This document shows positions 27,436-37,252 of a stretch of DNA of 64,000 bases, one piece after another. Position 1 is the stretch's first letter; the number at the start of each line of letters is the position of its first letter. The position numbers and the translations under genes were made by a program. The DNA comes from CBDCTM01 sp965222005 (GTDB lineage: Bacteria > Bacteroidota > Bacteroidia > Chitinophagales > Saprospiraceae). The notes beneath the pieces were generated by a model, which saw only the letters and a program-made list of their open reading frames with translations, did not search any database and was not told where the DNA came from. The DNA lies in assembly GCA_965222005.1 (NCBI GenBank), contig OZ244935.1, positions 4,030,001-4,094,000 on the forward strand. The letters run 5' to 3'.

Positions 27436-27959
27436 TATTTTTTCTTCTTCTTTTTACCTTTTTTCTTTTGCCAAAATTTCCAGTTGATCTTTTTCTTTTT
27501 TCGCTTTACAAACACATAGCGAAGGGTGATAGCGGTCTGACTATCAAAAAAGCGTTCACCACCCCAAACATTGATAGCAGGTTTGTAGTCCCAGGAAATG
27601 ATGAGGCGACTGGGGCTGAATTCGATCCCGGCAATTCCGGTGAAACCGGTTGCTCCTTCCTTGGTAGCGGTTTCGCCGTTCAAGGTGTACCAGCTTTTGT
27701 GTAGCCCGGCCCCTGTATAAAAATTGAGGCGGCGGGTGAGCAGATTGTGATGCTTTTCGAGCAGCACTGCTATGGAGAGTTCATCACTTTTTATCCTGCT
27801 CTGGATAATTCCCTCGAGGGTAGTCTTGTCAAATATTTTTTGCTGAATACTCAGCCCCATCCCAGTGCCTAGCCTAATGCCGGCAGCCATTCGGTAGGAT
27901 TGCCCTGAAAGCAGCGCCGCGCCACTCATCAATAGCAGCAGGGTAATGAAACTTCTCAT
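27435..27959 (-). CDS. Small signal-peptide protein, possible outer-membrane barrel, poly-Lys tail
   Basis: The ATG at 27959 gives 174 residues beginning with a signal peptide (MRSFITLLLLMSGAALLSGQ). The mature part alternates hydrophobic and polar residues (AAGIRLGTGMGLSIQQ, LIISWDYKPAINVWGG, AITLRYVFVK), as in small outer-membrane barrels. It ends in a lysine-rich tail of about 25 residues (KFWQKKKGKKKKKK). The family is not recognised by name. A longer frame to 28025 adds 22 residues without signal character. It is translationally coupled (TAATG) to the following nucleophile-less serine hydrolase homologue. Confidence 0.75.
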   Translation of the reverse strand: MRSFITLLLLMSGAALLSGQSYRMAAGIRLGTGMGLSIQQKIFDKTTLEGIIQSRIKSDELSIAVLLEKHHNLLTRRLNFYTGAGLHKSWYTLNGETATKEGATGFTGIAGIEFSPSRLIISWDYKPAINVWGGERFFDSQTAITLRYVFVKRKKKKINWKFWQKKKGKKKKKK

Positions 27960-28159
27960 ATTGGCCAAACGGATACGACCACACCGAAAGTGTTTGGAAG
28001 CCGGATATTGAGATTTAGCGAGCATGTATTAACGATTTTTTAATGAATGCAAATTAGTTGTTTGTGGAAACAAATCAGCAAAAGTGTGCCCTATATTCCT
28101 GTTTTATTGGACTTTTTATTGGCACCAAGTCACTATATTGCGCAAAATAGCCGCTGGCA

Positions 28160-28993
28160 ATGCCCAATAGCTCCCTTCAGCTTAGTCTCCAATTTCTCCG
28201 TTTCTACCTTGCAGCTACTACGGTATATCGTGTACATTCTCCGTTTGTATATGCATTTTGTAAGGAAGTGCTGGAAGATCGCCGCTGGTTTTATGCTTTT
28301 TCGCATGTCGAACATCTTCGGCAGGTTTTGCTGAAAAATGAGGAAATCCTCGAAATGGAAGATTTTGGAGTCGGCTCATTTACAGGGGGCAAAAATCCCA
28401 GGCGCCGGGTGAAGGCTATTGCTCGCACAGCCCTGAGCCCTCCCTATCAATGCCGCATCCTTTTTCGAATCGTTCAGCATTTCAAACCCAAAAAAATGTT
28501 GGAATTGGGTACCTCTCTGGGCACCTCTACCCTCTATCAGGCACAGGCTGCGCGCAGGGCTCAATTTATTACATTGGAAGGCTCTTCGGCTGTAGCGGCT
28601 GTGGCTAAGCGATTGTTCCGGCGCATGCAAAACGAAAATATTGAGCTGGTCACGGGCCAATTTGAAGACAAGCTGCTGCCTGCCCTTGAAAAATTGGGCC
28701 GGTTGGATTATGCCTTTGTGGATGGAAACCACAAAGCGGAGGCTGTGCTGGGGTATTTTGAGCAGTGCCTCCCTTTTGTACACGAGGACAGTGTATTGAT
28801 CTTTGATGACATTCGCTGGTCGGCAGATATGGAGGCTGCCTGGCGGGAACTGAAGGTACATCCGAAGGTAGGGCTGACGATTGACCTTTTCTTTTTTGGG
28901 CTCGTGTTTTTTCGGCCACAGCAGGAAGAGCCGGTGCATTACAAACTGGTGCCTGCCAGGTGGAAGCCCTGGATTATGGGATTTTTTAAATAA
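28160..28993 (+). CDS. Class I SAM-dependent methyltransferase
   Basis: The 277-residue product has the SAM-binding motif KMLELGTSLGTSTLYQAQAA (about 113-132), an acidic strand-2 segment FITLEGS, and DYAFVDGNHKAEAVLGYF followed by VLIFDDIRWSADM. That layout resembles metal-dependent O-methyltransferases (family 3-like). The N-terminal 90 residues are helical (LRFYLAATTVYRVHSPFVYAF), a common feature of this Bacteroidetes-specific group. The substrate is unknown. It appears monocistronic. Confidence 0.85.
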   Translation: MPNSSLQLSLQFLRFYLAATTVYRVHSPFVYAFCKEVLEDRRWFYAFSHVEHLRQVLLKNEEILEMEDFGVGSFTGGKNPRRRVKAIARTALSPPYQCRILFRIVQHFKPKKMLELGTSLGTSTLYQAQAARRAQFITLEGSSAVAAVAKRLFRRMQNENIELVTGQFEDKLLPALEKLGRLDYAFVDGNHKAEAVLGYFEQCLPFVHEDSVLIFDDIRWSADMEAAWRELKVHPKVGLTIDLFFFGLVFFRPQQEEPVHYKLVPARWKPWIMGFFK

Positions 28994-29635
28994 AAAGCCC
29001 CCTCAGTTTTGCTGAATAACAGAATCCCATCTATTACTTCCTGTAAGGCAATAGCAAACTGGAGGGGGGGCAATGTCTCTGCGGAGCCGGGGCACAAATG
29101 GCAAAGCTACCGTTGTACTGCATTTTCATGGTTTCGAATTTGAAAAGGCGAGCATTTGAACATTTAGCATGCCCGCGACTCCATAAGTTGCAGAGACTGT
29201 ATTGGTCTTAAACCAATTCAGGTTTTGGGTACGGCCCATTGAAACTTTAGGTGTTGCGGAATTTGGAATAAAACAATGCGATAGGGAAAACAAAAGGTGT
29301 GTACCTGGTAAAGCGCAAAGACCTTGCCAAAAGTGGAAAAAATGGATAATTGCCAGGCAAAAAATGAATTTATGTGACAGGTAAAAAAGGGAGTCTGCTT
29401 TTTGCGACAACAGGTTTTCAGACTTTGAGACTTGCAGATTTGCATCTGATCATCTACCTCCTGTCCGGTGGCCAGACACAGCGAAGGACACTGCCCTTTT
29501 TTGGAAGCCGCAAATGGGGGATGGGATGATGTTAAAAAATATGGAAAAAAGGTTATCCGGAAAGCTGTTGCCAGCAGCCGGATAACCTTAACTACATTCT
29601 CAAGAGCCTATCTTTTAAGAGCTAGCCTAGCTCCT
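28994..29635. other. Intergenic region, 642 bp
   Basis: No supported gene is present. Right after the methyltransferase stop, an imperfect inverted repeat pairs 28997-29012 (gccccctcagttttgc) with 29054-29071 (gcaaactggagggggggc) across about 41 bases; it may act as a terminator. The clean minus-strand terminator at 29549-29589 is listed separately. The region between them is featureless to my reading. Confidence 0.55.
29549..29589 (-). terminator. Rho-independent terminator of the C-type lectin/SdrD-B gene
   Basis: aaggttatccgg (29549-29560) pairs perfectly with ccggataacctt (29578-29589), a 12-bp stem with a 17-base loop. On the minus strand it is followed by a T-run. It lies 47 bases past the stop of the 900-residue gene. 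Confidence 0.85.
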
Positions 29636-32338
29636 TTATTCTTGTATCTTCAACACACGCTGAGCCAGTCTCCGCTGCCCATCATAAGATAGGTGCAGAT
29701 AATAAAACCCTGCGTGGTAATCACTCATATCAATGCGGTGGCTGTTGGTACCTGCCGGCAAAACGATTTGGTACATCACTTGACCAATGGCACTGACTAC
29801 CTCCAGCGTAGCATCCTCCTGCAGTGGTTTTACCATCCGCATGATGGTTTGTGTTTCAGCCGGATTTGGGTACACAATAGCGTCGGGAAGGTCGTTCCCT
29901 TTGATGGTGACTGTGACTATTTCTGAGAATTCGAAACGGCCATTAAAATCAACTTGCTTGAGGCGGTAATAGTTGCGCCCGAAATGTGGTGCCTCGTCAA
30001 GGAATTGATAATTGCTGGTGGCGGTAGTGGTACCATTTCCTTCCACAGTTCCGATGACCTCAAAACGGTTGCCATCTTTTGAGCGCTCAATGACGAAGTG
30101 TTGGTTGTTTTCTTCTGAAGCAGTTACCCACTTGAGCAGCACTTCGTTGTTGTTGATTACTTCGCCGGTAAACCGAACCAATTCGACAGGTAGTATTTTT
30201 TGGTCAACAAGACCTACTCCAAAGCTGCAATCATCTTTTCCTGAAAGGATGATAATATTGGAAATTTCACCTTCCGAATTCACATCACTGTCAATATCGT
30301 CATTGGCATTGCCGTTGACATCCATAAGAGGTGTGAACAGGAATCCTGCAGGTAAGGTAGTTTCGTCAACATCTAACTTGTAGGTGCCAGGCTTGAGATC
30401 AGTAAAGGCGAATTGGCCATCACTATCAGTGGTACGAGAGTCCACATACTCATAGTCGCCAGTGGCCGGATTTAATTTCAACAGATCCACCACTACTTTG
30501 CCTGGATAATCGTCGCCCGCATTCTGTAGGCCATCATTGTTATGATCAATGAAAACGATGCCGCAAATTTTAACGGGAATGATCAACCCGGCATCGTAGG
30601 TTTGGTTGCTTTCTCCACTGATGAGGTTTTCAAAATCAGTCATTAATGTGGTAGGGTCAAGATCGCTATCGATGCTATCATCTGCTCCCTGATCTTTTAG
30701 AGTAGGTATATAGTCACCGCTTGGTACGAATGTCAATTTGTAATCGCCTGGAAGTAAGCCGTTGAAGAAATAGATGCCCACACCATTGGTGCTTGTGGTC
30801 TTGTTTACCACGTTGCCAAGTCCGTCAGTACCATTCAATTCAACGCTAATGTCGCTAATGCCTGGTTCATTCAGATCGCGCAGGCCATCGCCATTGAGAT
30901 CGTGCCATACAAAATCACCAATTTCTGCTTTGCGGTAGTATCCGGCATCAATCGATAGGTCTTCTGCGCCATTTGGATAGCTCTTTGGCTCTGTGCTGCC
31001 ATCCACCGGATCTACATCGCTATCGATGAAGTCATTGGGTCCCTGATTTTTTACAGTCGCAAAATAGCCGCCGGGCAGCTCACTGAAAATCACTTTGTAA
31101 TCGCCTGGGTCCAGATCAGTAAATTTGTATTTTCCATCCATGTCGGTATAAAGAATCTGGTTGATAAAGACACCGTCAAGCGTAGTTCCAATCAATTGTA
31201 CTTTTACATCTTCGATGCCGGGCTCGCCATCATCCATTATTCCATTGGCGTTGAGGTCGTCCCAAACCATATCCCCAATGGTGACCTTCTTGGGAGTATT
31301 TGGATCGCAAGGTACTTCCATGATAAACTCAGTGCGGTAGCTGGCTTCCCGATCGCCCCAGGTGCCGGAGTTCTTGATGATGCGGGCAAAATCTTGATCT
31401 CCTCCAGAGTTATTGGGCTCACCATTTTTCCAATTGGTATAATTGAGCGGATCACCATTGACCCATTCAAAAGTACCCTCCGTCATTTCATCGCTCAGGC
31501 CAATCCAGCCGTCACCCTTTTTCAGCGCCTGCTTCACGAATTTGTTTTCCTCTTTGTCGTTGATCACCACCAGATATCCTCCGCTGTTTTGGGCTATTTC
31601 TTTGGCTTCCGTCCAGCTTACGTCTCCGATGTCTGAGTGGAAATACTTGCTGTTGTTGAACTCACCAATGTATGAAAAGCCTTGAATAGAGCTGGTCGTC
31701 AAGTCGCAGGGTTTTTCATGCTTAGGATTCAGCAAGAAATTGAAATTCCCCGTTTTGCCAACCAATTCTGGCCCTGAAGTAGGCTGTTGTTGAACAGCAA
31801 TTTCGAAACCTCCACTAGCTCCAAAAGCTTCGTTGTGGATGACATTGGCGCCATCGCCCACCTGAAATGAGGGGCCTCTGCGAGCAATGGTCAATGCAGC
31901 TCCGTCAGTACTTCCGATTCCTGTAAAGGTGCCCTCAATAGTTTCGTAGAAAAACCACTGACTAGGGTTTGGATTGTAGCACTCATTGGCCACCGGACTT
32001 CCGGCAGGCGGGTTGGAGTTATAATCTTTAAACAGCGTATTCAATTTAAATTGAATAGTATTATCGGTTTGATTAGTAAGGATACCCGTGAGTATCGCAG
32101 TGCCATTATCATATTCTACAAATTCGGCATTTGTCAGAAAGTATTTGGCGTCCAGTCCGCTAAAATTCAGCAAGGCACCATATTGGCTGCCATTGTTGCA
32201 ATGCAAAGAATTTTCAGTAGTGAATATATCTACCACAGATTGAGCTGAAGCCGGATGGCTGGTAAATAGGGCCAGGATAATAGCGAATGGAATGCAATAA
32301 GCAAAGGCCAGGCCTTTGGCACGTAAAATTCGTTTCAT
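29636..32338 (-). CDS. Secreted protein with C-type lectin and SdrD-B domains, type A T9SS tail
   Basis: The 900-residue protein has a signal peptide (about 1-32). Residues about 222-345 are a C-type-lectin-like domain (SWTEAKEIAQNSGGYLVVI, WIGLSDE, WVNGDPLNYTNWKNGEPNN). Three SdrD-B/prealbumin-like repeats follow: IGDMVWDDLNANGIMDDGEP, IGDFVWHDLNGDGLRDLNEP and VFIDHNNDGLQNAGDD. Each has a Ca2+-loop-like D.N.NG..D. A beta domain (LKWVTASEENNQHFVIERS) precedes the type A sorting domain (VYPNPAETQTIMRM...GFYYLHLS). The product is predicted to be exported by T9SS to the surface, with carbohydrate binding inferred from the lectin fold. Confidence 0.9.
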   Translation of the reverse strand: MKRILRAKGLAFAYCIPFAIILALFTSHPASAQSVVDIFTTENSLHCNNGSQYGALLNFSGLDAKYFLTNAEFVEYDNGTAILTGILTNQTDNTIQFKLNTLFKDYNSNPPAGSPVANECYNPNPSQWFFYETIEGTFTGIGSTDGAALTIARRGPSFQVGDGANVIHNEAFGASGGFEIAVQQQPTSGPELVGKTGNFNFLLNPKHEKPCDLTTSSIQGFSYIGEFNNSKYFHSDIGDVSWTEAKEIAQNSGGYLVVINDKEENKFVKQALKKGDGWIGLSDEMTEGTFEWVNGDPLNYTNWKNGEPNNSGGDQDFARIIKNSGTWGDREASYRTEFIMEVPCDPNTPKKVTIGDMVWDDLNANGIMDDGEPGIEDVKVQLIGTTLDGVFINQILYTDMDGKYKFTDLDPGDYKVIFSELPGGYFATVKNQGPNDFIDSDVDPVDGSTEPKSYPNGAEDLSIDAGYYRKAEIGDFVWHDLNGDGLRDLNEPGISDISVELNGTDGLGNVVNKTTSTNGVGIYFFNGLLPGDYKLTFVPSGDYIPTLKDQGADDSIDSDLDPTTLMTDFENLISGESNQTYDAGLIIPVKICGIVFIDHNNDGLQNAGDDYPGKVVVDLLKLNPATGDYEYVDSRTTDSDGQFAFTDLKPGTYKLDVDETTLPAGFLFTPLMDVNGNANDDIDSDVNSEGEISNIIILSGKDDCSFGVGLVDQKILPVELVRFTGEVINNNEVLLKWVTASEENNQHFVIERSKDGNRFEVIGTVEGNGTTTATSNYQFLDEAPHFGRNYYRLKQVDFNGRFEFSEIVTVTIKGNDLPDAIVYPNPAETQTIMRMVKPLQEDATLEVVSAIGQVMYQIVLPAGTNSHRIDMSDYHAGFYYLHLSYDGQRRLAQRVLKIQE

Positions 32339-32924
32339 GATGCGTAAGTTTTGGTGCTTAAGAATGAAGTTTTAAAATGCTAGTTCAATAACTTTTGTTT
32401 GGGAGGAAAACTTTTGCAAGCAATAGAAAAGCTTGCGCAGGGAGGCAGCATAGTTGTTGTCAATTGGCTAATTGGTTAAAAACAGTATTCGGTCGTTTCT
32501 TTAAAATGTAACAGGGGGAAAAAATACTGGAGGGAAGAAATGTTGTGGATAAAGTTTTGGTAAGGCAAAGGTAAGCCCTTTTAAGTTTAGTAACAATATT
32601 TGCCAACGGTCCAAGAGGAAGAGCCATTCTATTGATATTACCTTGAAATAGAATGTTAGTTTTTAAAGTTCAGATTAATAAGTAGTTATGTATTGCAATT
32701 TTATTAAAATTAAAAATAAAATTATTTAAATAATTTTTATTTAATTACTGCTTCATGGCGGGGATTTGCAAAAGAGTACTTCAAAACTACCACAATCAGG
32801 GTATTTTATTAAGCAAGCAAATAAGGGGCTAGTATGTGACAGGCAAGAAAAAGACGAATGCCCATCGGGACATCCGTCTTTGATTTACCCATAGCTCTGT
32901 AAAGAGCCGTAAAAATTCTTCTTT
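32339..32924. other. AT-rich intergenic region, 586 bp
   Basis: The upstream region of the 900-residue gene. It contains the terminator at 32849-32882 of the next minus-strand gene and long A/T runs near 32690-32750. No reading frame and no clear promoter box could be supported. Confidence 0.55.
32849..32882 (-). terminator. Rho-independent terminator of the PKD/SprB repeat gene
   Basis: An almost perfect stem (aaagacgaatgcc with ggacatccgtctt, one mismatched step) and a short loop lie 43 bases past the stop of the large repeat gene. On the minus strand the stem runs into a T-run. Confidence 0.75.
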
Positions 32925-35900
32925 CTAATCCATTTTCACCACCTTCACTACAGATACCTCTTTCGATCCGTCTTCCAGGATTCTGAGGTAGTATAGGCCT
33001 TTTGACAGATTGCTGAGATCGACTTCAAGCAGTTCAAATGGAGGACTAACTTTTTGGCTATATACTATTTTACCACTCGCATCGATTAGATCGACTGTGC
33101 CGGTATTACTCAATTTGCGTAAAGGCATGATAGTAAGGACATTCTGTACCGGATTAGGATACACATATATATCCTTCATATCTTTTTGGCCGATAAACAC
33201 ATCATCCACAGTAGAATACTGAGGGATTCCGCTGAGACCTACTCGTTTGATACGATAGTATATGCGTCCGCTCATTGGCGTTTCATCAATAAAGCTGTAA
33301 GCTTTGTCTTTGTCACTAATGCCAGCTCCACTGACCTTGCCGATAGATTCAAAGTCGGCTGCAGGACTGAGAGATCTTTCTACAAAATAATTGTAGATGT
33401 CCGATTCTGGTCCAACTGTCCAATCTAGTTGCACATCGTGGCCGTTATTGGTTACACTAGCTACCAATTCGCCCATACCTCCATTGAAACAATTGAATAC
33501 CTCTACTATCAGAATGTTAGATTCTACATAGTCAGTACAGCATTCTCTTCTTGCACATCTGGCAAAGTAGGTTGTTTGCGTTAGCGGGCCAGACTGATAC
33601 ATGGAGCTGTTGGAATTAGGGATGGGTATCCAGGTAAGAGGATCGAATGGGCCGGGGGTTGTAGAATACATCCACAGATATTCAATGTTTCCATAACCAC
33701 CCGTTGGATCCTGAACACTGATGAATTTTGTGGGTGTTTGGCCTGAGCAAATCACCTGACTCTCGGCGATTTCTCCTCCAACGGTCAAATTATCACACTT
33801 GAGATGAACACCTGCATCTATGGTGAGAATATCACCATCAGACGGCATAATCATAATCTCTATGGTTTTTCCTGTAGCAGGATCCGCATCACTATCAATG
33901 GCATCGTTTAATCCAAAATCCTGCTGGGTAAATACATAATCAGGATCTTTGATGTCAAAAAACACAGCATATTTACCAGGCCGTACACAGGTAAAGCAGT
34001 AAAGGCCATTGGCATCGGTTGTGTCTCTGTCAACAATGATGTCATCAGGAGTGCAGTACACACCATCAGGGCCCGCCATGAGGAGCGTAACGCATGCTCC
34101 CTCAAAACCATGCTCAAAACCATTTTGCACACCGTCTTGATTGCCATCAATCCAAACATAATCGCCGACCTTTCTCATGAATACTTCCACATCAGCACCT
34201 TCGGTGTCGAGATCGGCACAAATATTACCTCCTCCAGAAACCAACATGGCTTCCAGATCGCTGATTTGAGTGACACCCAAAGTGATAGCTGTGCTCAGGT
34301 CGAGTGTACTTGGTTTATATACCAGCGTATGTATCGTGTAATTTCCTACAGCGGTCACATCAAAAGTGGGTGCAGTGTTGGTAGCAATGATAACCCCTCC
34401 CTGCGACAGCAGGTAGATCGTTTCAAAGCCCATTGGCACATTGGCATCACCATTAGGAGTGGCAGATACGGTTGCCATTCCATTGTCCAGGCAAACGAGA
34501 TCCTCGTCAATGGTGAGCGTTCCAGCCATTGGATCAACCACCTTCACTGAGGTGCTGGCTTCGTCAGTACAGCCATTGGCATCGGTGACGGTGACACTTA
34601 TAGTGTAGGTGCCCGGCGTCATCATCATATATTGAGGTGTAGCACTGGTAGGATCGTCAAACATGCCCGCACTGGCTGACCAGCTATAGGAGTATGGAGC
34701 TGTTCCTCCGGTGACATTGGCTGTCAAATTTAACTTTTGCCCAACGCAAATCTCTGCATCTTCCGGTTCAATGCTCACATCCGGATTCTCATGAACGGTG
34801 ACGGTCGTTTCATCCTCGCCAGTACACCCATTGGAATCAGTGACAGTGACATTGATGGTGTAAGTGCCCGGCATCATCATGGTCCAGGTAGGCGTAGCGC
34901 TGGTGGCATCATCAAAGGAGCCGCCACTCGCTGTCCAGTTGTACGTATAAGGAGGTGTACCTCCGGATGCATTGGCATTGAAGGTGACAGATTCGCCCTG
35001 GCAAATTTCTTCATCTCTGGGCGTAATGTTGACCGATGGGTTTTCATTGACGGTAACGGTCGTTTCATCCTCAGCGGTACAACCTTTAGAATCCGTAACG
35101 GTGACGCTAATGGTATAGGTGCCCGGCATCATCATGGTCCAGGTAGGCGTAGCGCTGGTGGCATCATCAAAGGAGCCGCCGCTTGCTGTCCAGTTGTACG
35201 TATAAGGAGGTGTGCCTCCGGATGCATTGGCATCGAAGGTAACGGATTCACCCTGGCAAATTTCTTCATCTCTGGGCGTAATGTTGACCGATGGGTTTTC
35301 ATTAACCGTCACAAGGGTTTCATCGTCTGCCGTACAACCATTCGCATCTGTAACAATGAGGCTGATGGAATAAGTGCCTGGCATCATCATGGTCCAGGTG
35401 GGTGTTGCACTGGTTGGATCATCGAACGTACCGCCACTGGCCATCCAGTTGTATGTATAAGGAGGCGTACCGCCGGATGCATTGGCGTTGAAAGTGACAG
35501 ATTCGCCCTGGCAAACCTCCTCGTCTTTTGGTGTGATGTCCACGCTTGGGCTAGGATAAACGGTGACTTCTACATCATCAGTAGCTTCACAATCTTCCTC
35601 ATCAATAATAGAAACACTTATGGTGTAAGTACCTGGCATCATCATAGTCCAGGTGGGAGAAGCGCTGCTGGCATTGTCAAAACTTCCTCCAGTAGCCGTC
35701 CAGCTATAGCTAACGGAACCGGTAGTATTGGAGGTGTTGGCAGTAAAGGTGATAGAACCCCCGGGGCAAATAGCTCCGCCATCAGGATCGATGTCCACCT
35801 CACAATCGCATTCTTTTCTTTTTACCACACCCGATTCGGCATTAGTACACCCATTGGCATCTGTTACGGTAACGGTATAAGTGCCGGGAGCCAGTCCGGT

Positions 35901-36839
35901 GAGGTCAGGGCCGGTACCGCCATTGCTCCACTCATAGGTAAAGGGAGGTTGGCCCGTCATCACGCTGGCGTGAGCGGTGCCATCATTTTCATCACAATCT
36001 GCATCGGTGGTTGTTACCATTATCCAGACACCTTCGGGAGACATTTCTATCTCTTCACAAGTTTCTCCGGTACAACCGTTGGCATCCGTTACAGTAACAC
36101 AATAGGTGCCTTGAGTAAGACCGGTGGCAATATCGGTGGTTTGGCCATCACTCCACAAATAGGTATAAGGACCCACTCCTCCAGACTGTACAACTACAGT
36201 AGCTTTTGCATCACCACTGCCAATGCAGGTTTCGTAGGTTGAAGTAGTGAAAAGAACAAGGCCTCCGCTATTTGATACGGTGGCAGTAGCTTCGGCAGTA
36301 CAATCATGCGAATCTGTAACTGTTAGGGTATAATCGCCTGCAGAAAGTCCGGAAATATCCTCAGTGGTAGCTCCGTTGCTCCACGAATAGGTGTATGGGG
36401 GAGTGCCCTGAAAAACGATGGCATTAATGGAACCACCACTTCCCTGGCAGGCACCTGAAGGTTGTAAGATGATCCCCAATTCTGCGGGCTCATATACAGT
36501 AACTTCAAGAATAGTGTAACCGAGATCTATATCGGTAATTTTCACTTCATACTCACCGGCACACAATCCGGTGGCAGTTGGGCCGGTTTGGCCATCGCTC
36601 CATTCATAAGTATATGGTGCCCATCCACCAAATCCTTCAACGGTGATCAGCCCATCGCAGTCTCCATGGCAAGTGACATTGATGTGCTCAATTATCCCAC
36701 CAGATACTTGGGCGTTGGACTGAAAGTTGGTCAGCATCAGCATACCAAACAGAGCTAAGGGGAATAATTTTAAAATGGAAATGCGCTGGAGATCACCAGC
36801 AAAATCTTTTTTGTGTTGGGTAAATCTAATTTTTCTCAT
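32925..36839 (-). CDS. Secreted SprB/PKD/SdrD-B repeat protein with type A T9SS tail
   Basis: Starting at ATG 36839 (MRKIRFTQHK), the product has 1304 residues; a TTG at 36863 would add eight. A signal peptide ends near QSNAQVSGG (about 43). Four SprB repeats (each with PYTYEWS/PYTYSWS and VTDxxGC) are followed by five PKD-like modules of about 85 residues. Two of these are nearly identical (TPRDEEICQGESVTF, WTMMMPGTYTI). A region of no assigned fold, an SdrD-B domain (VGDYVWIDGNQDGVQNGFE) and a beta domain come next. The type A tail (VYPNPVQNVLTIMPL...GLYYLRIL) ends the protein. It is probably a filamentous surface adhesin. Confidence 0.9.
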   Translation of the reverse strand: MRKIRFTQHKKDFAGDLQRISILKLFPLALFGMLMLTNFQSNAQVSGGIIEHINVTCHGDCDGLITVEGFGGWAPYTYEWSDGQTGPTATGLCAGEYEVKITDIDLGYTILEVTVYEPAELGIILQPSGACQGSGGSINAIVFQGTPPYTYSWSNGATTEDISGLSAGDYTLTVTDSHDCTAEATATVSNSGGLVLFTTSTYETCIGSGDAKATVVVQSGGVGPYTYLWSDGQTTDIATGLTQGTYCVTVTDANGCTGETCEEIEMSPEGVWIMVTTTDADCDENDGTAHASVMTGQPPFTYEWSNGGTGPDLTGLAPGTYTVTVTDANGCTNAESGVVKRKECDCEVDIDPDGGAICPGGSITFTANTSNTTGSVSYSWTATGGSFDNASSASPTWTMMMPGTYTISVSIIDEEDCEATDDVEVTVYPSPSVDITPKDEEVCQGESVTFNANASGGTPPYTYNWMASGGTFDDPTSATPTWTMMMPGTYSISLIVTDANGCTADDETLVTVNENPSVNITPRDEEICQGESVTFDANASGGTPPYTYNWTASGGSFDDATSATPTWTMMMPGTYTISVTVTDSKGCTAEDETTVTVNENPSVNITPRDEEICQGESVTFNANASGGTPPYTYNWTASGGSFDDATSATPTWTMMMPGTYTINVTVTDSNGCTGEDETTVTVHENPDVSIEPEDAEICVGQKLNLTANVTGGTAPYSYSWSASAGMFDDPTSATPQYMMMTPGTYTISVTVTDANGCTDEASTSVKVVDPMAGTLTIDEDLVCLDNGMATVSATPNGDANVPMGFETIYLLSQGGVIIATNTAPTFDVTAVGNYTIHTLVYKPSTLDLSTAITLGVTQISDLEAMLVSGGGNICADLDTEGADVEVFMRKVGDYVWIDGNQDGVQNGFEHGFEGACVTLLMAGPDGVYCTPDDIIVDRDTTDANGLYCFTCVRPGKYAVFFDIKDPDYVFTQQDFGLNDAIDSDADPATGKTIEIMIMPSDGDILTIDAGVHLKCDNLTVGGEIAESQVICSGQTPTKFISVQDPTGGYGNIEYLWMYSTTPGPFDPLTWIPIPNSNSSMYQSGPLTQTTYFARCARRECCTDYVESNILIVEVFNCFNGGMGELVASVTNNGHDVQLDWTVGPESDIYNYFVERSLSPAADFESIGKVSGAGISDKDKAYSFIDETPMSGRIYYRIKRVGLSGIPQYSTVDDVFIGQKDMKDIYVYPNPVQNVLTIMPLRKLSNTGTVDLIDASGKIVYSQKVSPPFELLEVDLSNLSKGLYYLRILEDGSKEVSVVKVVKMD
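34540..35830. repeat. Tandem 255-bp coding repeats
   Basis: Five PKD-like modules of the repeat gene are encoded by tandem units with a period of about 255 bp. For example, the identical block starting gtgcccggcatcatcatggt occurs at 34864 and again at 35119. The two central units are almost identical at DNA level while the outer ones have diverged. This indicates recent duplication or ongoing recombination and possible copy-number variation. Confidence 0.85.
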
Positions 36840-37252
36840 GAAATCATAATTTTTGTTTATCAAAAAATAAGATTAATAGGTAAAAACAATAATTCTACTC
36901 AAAACAGTCTGCCCCTTCTGCCTAAAAAGCATAAACAGGCGCCCGTATAATTCAATCTTACTTTAAAATCGCTGGTTTGGGATGGAAAAACTCCTCAAAT
37001 AGAAACCCTATTAGGAGTTAGCACTTTTGCTAAGTAAATATTTTGCTGTGCTACTGTGAAATTGTTGATTGGGTGATTATGGAGTAAAAGTAACAATTAA
37101 AAGTCAATAATTTATCTATTTGACATATTAACTATTTAAAAATCTAATCACTATTGATTGGCCCCTGGGAAGGATAATTCACCATAATTGGGAATGCTTT
37201 ACAAAAATAAGTCTTTTCTTTTGCATTAACAAATTTTTATTTTGGCTGATGC
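36840..37252. other. AT-rich intergenic region, 413 bp
   Basis: Upstream of the repeat gene and downstream of coaE (both minus strand). A 7-bp inverted repeat, aactcct (36989-36995) with aggagtt (37013-37019), is the only structure noted. It lacks a T-run and is not called as a terminator. Confidence 0.55.

Noticed and set aside
29126..29410. A 94-codon minus-strand frame in the 642-bp intergenic region
   Set aside because: No recognisable start context, signal or homology-like pattern. The overlapping frames on both strands look equally random.
34737..36242. A 501-codon open frame on the plus strand
   Set aside because: It is antisense to the PKD/SprB repeat gene, and its repetitive protein mirrors the repeat period. 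It has no family resemblance and no start context. It is a shadow of the minus-strand gene.
32925..36839. Regular repeats considered as a CRISPR array
   Set aside because: The period is about 255 bp and wholly in frame within a coding region. There are no short identical repeats with unique spacers here or elsewhere in the window.
36989..37019. Inverted repeat aactcct/aggagtt as a terminator
   Set aside because: The stem is only 7 bp and no T-run follows on either strand.
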